Below, piece after piece: positions 6,803 to 13,791 of a stretch of 15,642 bases of DNA. A program made the translations under genes and the position numbers. The stretch is taken from the NCBI GenBank assembly GCA_043748015.1, contig JAYTOA010000179.1, positions 1-15,642 of the forward strand, given 5' to 3'. Every line of letters starts with the position of its first letter. Within the stretch, counting starts at the first letter, position 1. Below the pieces are notes generated by a model. It worked only from the letters and a program-made list of their open reading frames with translations, was not told where the DNA came from and searched no databases. The stretch comes from JAIBBG01 sp043748015. Lineage in GTDB: Bacteria > Bacteroidota > Bacteroidia > Flavobacteriales_D > Sanyastnellaceae.

Positions 6803-9800
6803 TTACATATTCCTTCTATACTGTCCACCCACCTCAAACATGGCCTTCGTCAATTGACCAAGTGAGCAAACTTTCACAGCCGTCATCAATTGTTCGAACA
6901 TGTTTTCATTGTGAATGGCCGCATGTTGTATCCGACGAATCACTTCGTCCGATTCTGCTTCACCTGATTTGTGAAGATGTCCAAGCATATTGATCTGGTA
7001 CTGCTTTTCTTCTTCCGTTGCACGAATCACTTCTTTCGGAAGGATAGTAGGCGAACCTTTTGAAGACAAGAAAGTATTTACTCCAATGATCGGAAATTCA
7101 CCATTGTGCTTCAACGTTTCGTAGTAAAGACTCTCTTCCTGAATCTTACTGCGTTGATACATTGTTTCCATTGCCCCAAGCACACCGCCGCGCTCTGTTA
7201 TGCGATCGAATTCTGCCAGCACAGCTTCTTCCACAAGATCAGTCAATTCCTCTATTATGAATGAACCTTGCAATGGATTTTCATTTTTAGCCAAGCCAAG
7301 CTCGCGATTGATGATGAGCTGAATAGCCATGGCGCGACGAACGCTTTCCTCCGTTGGAGTTGTTATCGCTTCATCGTAAGCATTGGTGTGAAGAGAATTG
7401 CAATTATCGTAAATCGCATACAACGCTTGTAGTGTTGTGCGTATATCATTGAAGTCAATTTCCTGTGCATGCAACGAACGACCACTTGTCTGAATATGAT
7501 ACTTCAACATCTGAGCACGTGCATTGGCACCGTATTTCTTCGCCATTGCTTTTGCCCATATCTTCCTGGCAACGCGACCTATCACGGCATACTCCGGGTC
7601 GATTCCATTGCTAAAGAAGAAGGAAAGGTTTGGACCGAATTCGTTGATGTCCATTCCGCGCGACAAGTAATACTCTACATATGTAAAACCATTTGACAAT
7701 GTGAAAGCAAGCTGTGTGATAGGATTGGCGCCGGCTTCAGCGATATGGTAACCACTAATGGATACAGAATAAAAATTGCGAACTTTATTGGTGATGAAAT
7801 ATTCCTGCACATCACCCATCAATCGCAATGCAAATTCCGTGGAAAAAATGCATGTGTTCTGCGCCTGATCTTCTTTCAGTATATCAGCTTGAACAGTTCC
7901 ACGAACTTGTGTCAATGTTTCCGCTTTGATCCTTGCATAAACGTCTACCGGTAAAACTTCATCGCCGGTAATACCTAAGAGCAATAGTCCAAGTCCATCG
8001 TTTCCTGCCGGAAGATCACCTTGATACATCGGACGATCAACACCGCGTTTATTATACTTCGATGCAAGTTTATTCTCGACTTCATTCAAAAGATCATTGG
8101 CGCGGATATACTTCTCACAATTCTGATCAATCGCCGCATTCATAAAGAACGCCAGCAACATCGGCGCCGGACCGTTGATCGTCATACTCACCGAGGTCTT
8201 CGGATCACTGAGATCAAAACCTGAGTACAATTTCTTCGCATCGTCGAGACAACAAATACTCACACCGCTGTTTCCAACTTTACCATAAATATCAGGACGC
8301 ATATCCGGATCGTGCCCATAGAGTGTAACACTATCGAAAGCTGTGGAAAGTCGTTTCGCCGGCATACCAAGACTCACGTAGTGAAACCTTCTGTTCGTTC
8401 TTTCCGGTCCGCCTTCACCTGCGAACATCCGCGTAGGATCTTCACCCTCACGTTTGAATGGGAATAGTCCGGCAGCGTATGGAAATTCTCCGGGAACATT
8501 TTCCTGCAATACCCATTTCAATATATCTCCCCATGAACGATAGGAGGGAGTGACCACTTTCGGAATCATCTGGTGGGAAAGCGATTCGGTGTGCGTTTCA
8601 ATTTTTATTTCTTTATCACGAACAGAAAATTTGTATTCTGCATTCTTATACGTTTGACGTTTCTTAGCCCACGTCTGCAGTATCTCCCAGTTGTGTGGGT
8701 CAAGGTCGAGTTTAATTCTGTCGAATATTGCGTTCAGCGCTTTCAAAACATCTTCATCTGTGTCGGAAGATTTCACTCCTTGTTTACCTGAACCATCTGA
8801 AAGTAATTGAATACTGTTGTGTACAGAATAAAGCTTATCGGCAATCTCCGCCTGACTCGCAGCCCAACTATCGTAACCGCGATTGCTCTCGCTGATCTCA
8901 CTCAGGTAACGAGTTCGATTCGGCGGAATGATGAAAATCTTCTCGCTCAATTCAGCGGTCTCTGCAAAAGTAGATTTCAGTTTACCACCGGTTTTCGCTT
9001 CAATTGTCGAGATGAGTTTCAAGTAAAGTTGATTCGTTCCCGGATCGTTGAATTGTGATGCGATTGTTCCTATAACAGGCAGTGAATCATCATCCGCATC
9101 CCACAATTGATGATTGCGTTTGAACTGTTTGCGCACATCGCGCAGCGCATCGAGAGCTCCACGCTTATCAAATTTATTTACCGCAACAACATCAGCAAAG
9201 TCCAGCATGTCGATCTTTTCCAATTGCGTTGCTGCACCGAATTCAGGCGTCATGATATATAGCGCAACGTCGCTGTGATCCATGATCTCGGTATCACTTT
9301 GACCAATACCGGAAGTCTCGAGAATGACTAAATCAAACTTCGCAGCTTTCAATATCGCAACAGCTTCAGCAACATGTTTGCTCAGTGCGAGATTGCTCTG
9401 ACGTGTAGCAAGCGAGCGCATATACACACGCGGATTACTGATGCTGTTCATGCGTATGCGATCCCCCAGCAATGCGCCACCGGTTTTTCTTTTGGAAGGA
9501 TCAACAGAGATGAGTCCAATATTTTTCTCAGGAAAATCCAGAAGGAAGCGACGAACAATTTCATCTACCATGGATGATTTTCCAGAACCACCTGTTCCTG
9601 TAATTCCCAAAACAGGAGTTTTTATTTTCGAAGCCAGCTCACGAACCTTGTCGAGTTCAGCTTTGTGCTGATCCGGATAATTTTCTGCGGCGGATATCAA
9701 TCTTGCAATAGAACCGGGATCGTTCACACTTAGATGTCCGACTTCACCATTGAGATGGAATCCCGCCGGCGTATCGCTCTTCTGAACAAGGTCATTGATC

Positions 9801-10204
9801 ATTCCCTGCAATCCCATTGATCGACCGTCATCCGGATGATAAATTCTAGTAACGCCGTATTCCTGCAGTTCTTTGATCTCAGAAGGTAAAATTGTACCAC
9901 CACCACCACCAAAAATCCGGATGTGTCCGGCGCCTTTCTCCTTCAAGAGGTCGTGCATATACTTGAAGTATTCTGTGTGACCGCCTTGATACGAAGTCAT
10001 CGCGATGGCCTGCGCATCTTCCTGTATCGCGCAATTGACAACCTCTTCAACGCTTCTGTCGTGACCAAGATGTATGACCTCGCATCCCGTGCTTTGGATG
10101 ATGCGCCGCATAATGTTGATGGCAGCATCATGGCCATCAAAAAGACTGGCGGCTGTGACAATGCGAATTTTATTCTTCGGAGTATAGGGAGCGGTAACCT
10201 GCAT
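6803..10204 (-). CDS. icmF: Fused isobutyryl-CoA mutase IcmF (B12-binding, GTPase chaperone and mutase domains)
   Basis: The 1133-residue protein has the full IcmF layout. Residues 10-140 are the cobalamin-binding domain (DGHDAAI at 23-29, cobalt-ligand candidate His25, SYQGG at 71-75, GGGGG from 99). Residues about 195-430 are the MeaB/ArgK-type GTPase chaperone: Walker A GTGGSGKS (203-210), ETSGIGQSD (296-304) and NKFD (343-346). Residues about 560-1133 are the radical mutase barrel, with the IcmF hallmark FPFKREGEDPTRMFAGEG (581-598), VQADILKEDQ (771-780), SGYHIAEAGA (817-826) and a terminal GGQYRRNM. The enzyme interconverts isobutyryl-CoA and n-butyryl-CoA with adenosylcobalamin; the GTPase part loads and protects the cofactor. 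At the substrate site Phe594 and Gln782 align with Tyr89 and Arg207 of methylmalonyl-CoA mutase, as in IcmA, which argues against methylmalonyl-CoA. It likely serves branched-chain amino acid or fatty acid breakdown. It is transcribed away from queD. Confidence 0.95.
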   Translation of the reverse strand: MQVTAPYTPKNKIRIVTAASLFDGHDAAINIMRRIIQSTGCEVIHLGHDRSVEEVVNCAIQEDAQAIAMTSYQGGHTEYFKYMHDLLKEKGAGHIRIFGGGGGTILPSEIKELQEYGVTRIYHPDDGRSMGLQGMINDLVQKSDTPAGFHLNGEVGHLSVNDPGSIARLISAAENYPDQHKAELDKVRELASKIKTPVLGITGTGGSGKSSMVDEIVRRFLLDFPEKNIGLISVDPSKRKTGGALLGDRIRMNSISNPRVYMRSLATRQSNLALSKHVAEAVAILKAAKFDLVILETSGIGQSDTEIMDHSDVALYIMTPEFGAATQLEKIDMLDFADVVAVNKFDKRGALDALRDVRKQFKRNHQLWDADDDSLPVIGTIASQFNDPGTNQLYLKLISTIEAKTGGKLKSTFAETAELSEKIFIIPPNRTRYLSEISESNRGYDSWAASQAEIADKLYSVHNSIQLLSDGSGKQGVKSSDTDEDVLKALNAIFDRIKLDLDPHNWEILQTWAKKRQTYKNAEYKFSVRDKEIKIETHTESLSHQMIPKVVTPSYRSWGDILKWVLQENVPGEFPYAAGLFPFKREGEDPTRMFAGEGGPERTNRRFHYVSLGMPAKRLSTAFDSVTLYGHDPDMRPDIYGKVGNSGVSICCLDDAKKLYSGFDLSDPKTSVSMTINGPAPMLLAFFMNAAIDQNCEKYIRANDLLNEVENKLASKYNKRGVDRPMYQGDLPAGNDGLGLLLLGITGDEVLPVDVYARIKAETLTQVRGTVQADILKEDQAQNTCIFSTEFALRLMGDVQEYFITNKVRNFYSVSISGYHIAEAGANPITQLAFTLSNGFTYVEYYLSRGMDINEFGPNLSFFFSNGIDPEYAVIGRVARKIWAKAMAKKYGANARAQMLKYHIQTSGRSLHAQEIDFNDIRTTLQALYAIYDNCNSLHTNAYDEAITTPTEESVRRAMAIQLIINRELGLAKNENPLQGSFIIEELTDLVEEAVLAEFDRITERGGVLGAMETMYQRSKIQEESLYYETLKHNGEFPIIGVNTFLSSKGSPTILPKEVIRATEEEKQYQINMLGHLHKSGEAESDEVIRRIQHAAIHNENMFEQLMTAVKVCSLGQLTKAMFEVGGQYRRNM

Positions 10205-10229
10205 AATGTACTTGTGTAGCTTGAGTGGG

Positions 10230-10260
10230 CGAAGGTAAGAGCAATTTCAGCCGAGACAAA
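10230..10260 (-). promoter_or_regulatory. Probable icmF promoter
   Basis: On the minus strand TTTG (10260-10257), exactly 19 bases, then TACCTTCG (10237-10230), one base off the Bacteroidota -7 box TAnnTTTG. Start near 10223 would give a leader of about 19 bases before the ATG at 10204. No B12 riboswitch fits in such a short leader. Confidence 0.5.
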
Positions 10261-10284
10261 AGTCAATATGGCTTTACAGGGACT

Positions 10285-10292
10285 TACATTTG
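10285..10292 (+). promoter_or_regulatory. Candidate -7 box for queD (TACATTTG)
   Basis: TACATTTG matches TAnnTTTG exactly, 15 bases before the ATG at 10308. No TTTG is present at the usual -33 spacing, so the promoter is incomplete by consensus. The TTG at 10290, which opens the longer reading frame, lies inside this box and so is unlikely to be a start codon. Confidence 0.4.
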
Positions 10293-10307
10293 CAGCACTT
10301 AAGAATC

Positions 10308-10763
10308 ATGCTACAAGATACAGTTCGCGTTACAAAAGTCTTCACCATTGATATGGCTCATGCCCTTTTCGGGTACGATGGTCCGTGTAAAAACATTCAT
10401 GGTCACACTTATCATTTACATGTAACTGTGGCAGGAAAAATCAACAACACGCCCAATGTTCCTGAACAAGGTCTCGTGATAGATTTTGGAGTGATCAAGC
10501 AGATCACCAAAGACAAAGTGATCAGCAAATTCGATCACGCTTTGGTATTGCACAAAGACGCACCATATTCTGTAGATAGTTTTTTGCCGGAACATTTCGA
10601 ACAAGTAATTCTCTTGCCATTTCAACCTTCATGCGAAAATCTTATGCTGCACTTCAGAGAATTAATTGCTGCAGAATTACCGTCCAATGTGAACCTCGTG
10701 AAGATGCGTTTGGAAGAAACACCAACTTCATACGCTGAGTGGTTTCTCCACGATCAACGATAA
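10308..10763 (+). CDS. queD: 6-carboxytetrahydropterin synthase-type protein (QueD/PTPS family)
   Basis: The frame opens at a TTG (10290), but the ATG at 10308 gives a 151-residue protein of normal family length and lies just after a promoter -7 box. The protein shows the 6-pyruvoyltetrahydropterin synthase fold signatures: zinc ligands His18 (DMAHAL), His31 and His33 in CKNIHGH (27-33), catalytic Cys27 spaced as in QueD, the FDHALVL segment with the catalytic Asp/His pair, and the substrate-anchoring Glu in LEETPTSYAEW near the C-terminus. QueD converts dihydroneopterin triphosphate to 6-carboxy-tetrahydropterin, the second step of queuosine and 7-deazaguanine synthesis, in the cytoplasm. 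No other que gene is next to it, so a pterin-related role (PTPS) cannot be excluded. It converges on the dioxygenase gene with 6 bases between the stop codons. Confidence 0.87.
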   Translation: MLQDTVRVTKVFTIDMAHALFGYDGPCKNIHGHTYHLHVTVAGKINNTPNVPEQGLVIDFGVIKQITKDKVISKFDHALVLHKDAPYSVDSFLPEHFEQVILLPFQPSCENLMLHFRELIAAELPSNVNLVKMRLEETPTSYAEWFLHDQR

Positions 10764-10769
10764 TCTAGT

Positions 10770-11648
10770 CTACCCAATCCTCACACTTGTCATAGTCAAA
10801 GATCCGCCAACTGCCGTGTCATTGAAAAAACTGACTTTGTCTTTGTCATCCTGCAACGCCAATGAATAGAGCAGGGGATAGTAGTGATCTGGAGTTGGTA
10901 TAGCCAACTTCGCAGCGCTATTCAATTTCTCATATTCGATAAGTGCCTTGTGATCACCGCTGGAAATTTTTTGCTTGAAAATGGTATTCATCTCTATTGC
11001 CCAATCGAAACCAAATGATGGCTCGTTAAGTTTATTGAAATCAACCATCCGCAAATTGTGCACCATGTTGCCACTCCCTATTATCAATACACCCCGTTTA
11101 CGCAGGAATGCCAATTCTCGGGCAAGTTCATAATGGTATTGTGGCGGTTTATTATAGTCGATACTCAATTGAAGCACCGGAATAGTTGCCTTAGGATACA
11201 TGTGTTTCATGATGCTCCACGTGCCATGATCGAGACCCCATTCGTGATCCAGTCCAACCTGCGTGCTGTGAAAACTCTTACTTGTTTCTTCCGCAATCTT
11301 GGGACTACCCGGCGCAGGGTATTGTACATCGAAAAGTTCCTGTGGAAATCCGCCAAAGTCGTGAATCGTCTTGGGTGAATCCATTGCTGTAATATAAGTT
11401 CCGCTTGTGAGCCAATGCGCCGAAACACAAATCACCGCCTTCGGAATTTGAATTTCTTTCGCAAGTTGCTTCCAGTAATTACTGAAAACATTGTCTTCAA
11501 TTCCATTCATCGGTGAGCCGTGTCCAACAAAGAGCACTGGCATTTTGGAGTCTTCCTCACTAAAGAATTCGCCCATTGATTTTATCGATCCCATTGCGGC
11601 AAGTCCGGCACCTCCGGCCATTAGAGTTAAGAATTTTTTTCTATCCAT
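10770..11648 (-). CDS. LigB/DODA-type class III extradiol dioxygenase with N-terminal leader
   Basis: The 292-residue protein matches the 4,5-DOPA extradiol dioxygenase (YgiD) branch of the LigB superfamily. Metal-ligand candidates are His43 (VGHGSPMN, 41-48) and His78 (SAHW, 76-79); His197 (GNMVHNL) and His255 (PTPDHYYPLLY) are the other conserved histidines. DFGGFP (97-102), YPAPGSP (110-116) and EWGLDHGTWS (136-145, His141) are also typical. Family enzymes use a non-haem divalent metal to cleave catechol rings or related substrates; the physiological substrate in bacteria is usually unknown. Residues 1-33, before the catalytic domain, are absent from E. coli YgiD as I recall it and read MDRKKFLTLMAGGAGLAAM, a Tat-like leader in which the second Arg is Lys, so export is possible but uncertain. 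An inverted repeat (11686-11709) lies upstream and may be an operator. Confidence 0.88.
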   Translation of the reverse strand: MDRKKFLTLMAGGAGLAAMGSIKSMGEFFSEEDSKMPVLFVGHGSPMNGIEDNVFSNYWKQLAKEIQIPKAVICVSAHWLTSGTYITAMDSPKTIHDFGGFPQELFDVQYPAPGSPKIAEETSKSFHSTQVGLDHEWGLDHGTWSIMKHMYPKATIPVLQLSIDYNKPPQYHYELARELAFLRKRGVLIIGSGNMVHNLRMVDFNKLNEPSFGFDWAIEMNTIFKQKISSGDHKALIEYEKLNSAAKLAIPTPDHYYPLLYSLALQDDKDKVSFFNDTAVGGSLTMTSVRIG

Positions 11649-11685
11649 TATCGCAGAGCGAATTGCTCACTGTTTTTCAAACACA

Positions 11686-11709
11686 AAGTTCACACTTTAC
11701 AGTGAACTT
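11686..11709. promoter_or_regulatory. Inverted repeat AAGTTCAC-N8-GTGAACTT, possible operator
   Basis: A perfect 8-base inverted repeat (11686-11693 and 11702-11709) with an 8-base centre lies 38-61 bases upstream of the dioxygenase start. The symmetry and position suit a regulator site, or a leader hairpin; no known regulator is recognised. Confidence 0.35.
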
Positions 11710-11757
11710 AGTATTGATTTGAGATAAGGGTAAAGAAGAGTTGTCTTTGATAATTGT

Positions 11758-11997
11758 GTTACTAAATTATTGAGTTATTGCGCGAGCGGCGCTGTGCGCT
11801 GTAGAAAGGTACCCTACACTCTCAAGACAAAATTGTTATTAGTTATTGAGTTATTGAGTTATTGCTGAAGCGCGGCTACTTATATTATGAGAACGATCCA
11901 TATTCTCATGACCTAATCATTACCGACTATTATAAGAGAGAAGCACCCGCATACGATCATTTACGCCGCTCGCGCAATAACTCAATTACTTAATAAC
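11758..11997. repeat. 240-base intergenic element with 34-base inverted ends and AGTTATTG repeats
   Basis: Arms 11758-11791 and 11964-11997 are inverted copies with 31 of 34 positions identical; their inner 23 bases (GAGTTATTG then CGCGAGCGGCG, plus flanks) match exactly. Inside, AGTTATTG occurs three times in tandem (11841-11864) and runs into CTGAAGCGCGGC, a degenerate copy of the arm end CGCGAGCGGCG, so the element contains a third half-unit. A short hairpin (ATGAGAA 11887-11893 with TTCTCAT 11903-11909) is also inside. There is no reading frame of note and no clear target-site duplication. It lies between the dioxygenase start and the helicase terminator and accounts for most of the 400-base gap. 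Confidence 0.8.
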
Positions 11998-12005
11998 CGT
12001 TAACG

Positions 12006-12029
12006 AAAAAAAGGCCTTTCGGCCCTTTT
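12006..12029 (-). terminator. Intrinsic terminator of the RhlE-type helicase gene
   Basis: On the minus strand AAAAGGGCC, a GAAA tetraloop and GGCCTTTTT form a stem with one G-T wobble, followed by a T-run ending at 12006. It is 21 bases past the helicase stop codon. Confidence 0.8.
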
Positions 12030-12049
12030 AATATTGTATTCGATTCAGA

Positions 12050-13405
12050 TCAATAATTACCACCGGCTGGCGAAGACGACCCACCTCCGGAACCACCAGA
12101 AGATTTTTTCTTTGTCCAGAATCCCGGTTTCTTCTTTGCAAGACGTGCATTTCCGTTTTGTCCACCTGGACGTGATCCGCCTGGTCGTTGTCCCGGACGT
12201 TGACCCGGTCTGCGCGTATCACTTCGTTGACTTCCGCCTTCACTGCTGTCTCCAGACGGAGCAGGCATGGAAGAAGAGTGAAACTTATCAGTGGAAACTG
12301 GAATCTGAAATCCTATCAGCTTCTGTATGTCTTTCAAATAGGCACGTTCTTCCATTTCGCAAAAAGAAATGGCAACACCACTTGCTCCGGCTCTGCCGGT
12401 TCTTCCGATTCGATGAACATATGTTTCCGGAATATTCGGAATTTCATAGTTGATAACCATTGCGAGATCGTCGATGTCGATACCGCGAGCTGCGATGTCT
12501 GTTGCGACCAAAGCACGTGTTGTTTTATCCTTGAAATTCTTCAACGCAAGTTGACGCGCGTTTTGCGATTTATTACCATGAATGGCTTCAGCTTGGATGT
12601 TCGCCTTTTGCAAATCTTTCACTACCTTGTTTGCACCGTGTTTTGTTCTGGTGAAAATGAGAGCGCGCTCGATGCTTTTATCTTGAAGTAAGTGAATGAG
12701 CAATCCGCGTTTATCAGCTTTCTCAACGAAGAAAAGCTTTTGAGTGATAGTCTTCACAGTAGAAGAAGGTGGCGTGACTTCAACCTTCACCGGCTGATGA
12801 AGAATGGTTTGAGAAAGCTTCGCGATTTCTGGTGGCATTGTAGCACTGAAGAACAGTGTCTGACGTTTCGGTGGAATTTTTGCGATTACTTTTTTCACGT
12901 CGTGAATGAAACCCATATCGAGCATGCGATCTGCTTCATCGAGCACGAAAATTTCAAGTTGCTTGAGATCCACATAACCCTGATTCATCAGGTCGAGTAA
13001 TCTGCCCGGTGTAGCAATAAGTATGTCAACTCCCTTTCTCAGGGCCACTGTTTGCGGATGTTGACCGACACCGCCGAAAATTACTGTGCTGTGCAATCCA
13101 GCGAAGTGTCCGTATGCGTTCATGCTTTCGCCAATTTGTATAGCGAGCTCGCGCGTTGGTGTAAGTATCAGAACTTTGATATGATGCTTCCCGTGACGCG
13201 TATGCTTTTTGTCGTGAAGTATCTGGATGATAGGAAGCGAAAATGCCGCCGTTTTTCCTGTACCAGTCTGAGCGCAGCCTAGTAGGTCTCTGCCTTCCAG
13301 AACAACCGGTATGGCAGCTGCCTGAATAGGCGTGGGTGTTTCGTAGCCTTCTTTTTGCAAGGCTTTTAATAAGGGTTCGATTAAACCCAATGATTCAAAT
13401 GTCAT
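12050..13405 (-). CDS. rhlE: DEAD-box RNA helicase, RhlE type
   Basis: The 451-residue cytoplasmic protein has all DEAD-box motifs in order: Q motif with TPIQ (25-28), Walker A AQTGTGKT (45-52), PTRELA (83-88), TPGR (132-135), DEAD (156-159), SAT (187-189), the ATDIAARGID segment (301-310) and HRIGRTGR (331-338). Residues 1-370 are the two RecA-like domains; the tail from about 375 is a Ser/Gly/Arg/Pro-rich low-complexity region (repeated GQRPG) with a basic KKKPGFWTKKK patch and a GGSGGG end, usual for RhlE-type helicases and likely to bind RNA. The family unwinds short RNA duplexes using ATP in ribosome assembly, RNA decay and cold adaptation. RhlE is chosen over CsdA/DbpA by the DEADRMLDMGF and short-tail layout. 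No cold-shock leader could be confirmed, although the upstream gap leaves room for one. Confidence 0.9.
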   Translation of the reverse strand: MTFESLGLIEPLLKALQKEGYETPTPIQAAAIPVVLEGRDLLGCAQTGTGKTAAFSLPIIQILHDKKHTRHGKHHIKVLILTPTRELAIQIGESMNAYGHFAGLHSTVIFGGVGQHPQTVALRKGVDILIATPGRLLDLMNQGYVDLKQLEIFVLDEADRMLDMGFIHDVKKVIAKIPPKRQTLFFSATMPPEIAKLSQTILHQPVKVEVTPPSSTVKTITQKLFFVEKADKRGLLIHLLQDKSIERALIFTRTKHGANKVVKDLQKANIQAEAIHGNKSQNARQLALKNFKDKTTRALVATDIAARGIDIDDLAMVINYEIPNIPETYVHRIGRTGRAGASGVAISFCEMEERAYLKDIQKLIGFQIPVSTDKFHSSSMPAPSGDSSEGGSQRSDTRRPGQRPGQRPGGSRPGGQNGNARLAKKKPGFWTKKKSSGGSGGGSSSPAGGNY

Positions 13406-13533
13406 GTATGTTTTTTGTGTAATAAATATGTCGCTGAATAAGATCTGCGTTGAAATGATGCAGAACGTTCAGGTGACGGAATCCAATGTCGTTAGCAACA
13501 TCAGTCCTGAAAGAAATCGATCAATTCCTGGCG

Positions 13534-13541
13534 CGAATATA
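13534..13541 (-). promoter_or_regulatory. Weak -7-like box upstream of the helicase gene
   Basis: Minus-strand TATATTCG (13541-13534) is one base off TAnnTTTG and resembles the boxes at icmF and the J-domain gene, but no TTG lies at the proper distance. If used, it would give a leader of about 120 bases before the ATG at 13405. Apart from this I see nothing in 13406-13599. Confidence 0.2.
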
Positions 13542-13599
13542 CGACGCCGTTCATAAACAGTTTCACTTCAACACTTAAGGCTCATAGATTCATCGGAAA

Positions 13600-13782
13600 G
13601 TTCCTTGTTCCTTGTTCGCGTGAGTTTGTTCTAGAAGTATTTCAAAGAGATTGATTTGAAATTTCGCTTGAATAAAGAATGCCATTCAACAAAATTCAAA
13701 TTACAATTTTGAATTTCACGTCAAACTCTGCGATTCATCAACAGAAAAAGTTCTCGCGAACTAGGAACTAGGAACAAGGAAC
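13600..13782. repeat. 183-base intergenic element with GTTCCTT/GTTCCTA inverted ends
   Basis: The left end (13600-13620) is GTTCCTT twice then GTTCGCG. The right end (13755-13782), read on the other strand, is GTTCCTT, GTTCCTA, GTTCCTA then GTTCGCG. So both ends are 7-base tandem units closed by GTTCGCG in opposite orientation, with one extra unit on the right. The centre has a further inverted pairing (AAAATTC near 13691 with GAATTT near 13711). The right arm contains the likely terminator of the T9SS gene. Confidence 0.7.
13745..13762 (-). terminator. Candidate terminator of the T9SS protein gene, inside a repeat arm
   Basis: On the minus strand AGTTC, a GCGA tetraloop and GAACT form a 5-bp stem followed by TTTT (13748-13745), 30 bases past the stop codon at 13792. 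The stem is short but has a stable GNRA loop; it is built from the inner edge of the repeat element. Confidence 0.4.
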
Positions 13783-13791
13783 TATCTCTGA

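Noticed and set aside
10290..10307. TTG start adding six residues to QueD
   Set aside because: The TTG lies inside a perfect -7 promoter box and the ATG at 10308 gives the usual family length.
10205..10307. B12 riboswitch upstream of icmF
   Set aside because: The leader after the likely promoter is only about 19 bases and no cobalamin-box sequence is seen.
11058..11378. Plus-strand open frame of 106 codons antisense to the dioxygenase
   Set aside because: It lies wholly inside a gene with clear motifs on the other strand and has no promoter or family features.
11758..11997. Insertion sequence
   Set aside because: The inverted ends enclose only about 170 bases with no transposase frame; at most a non-autonomous element, and no target duplication is seen.
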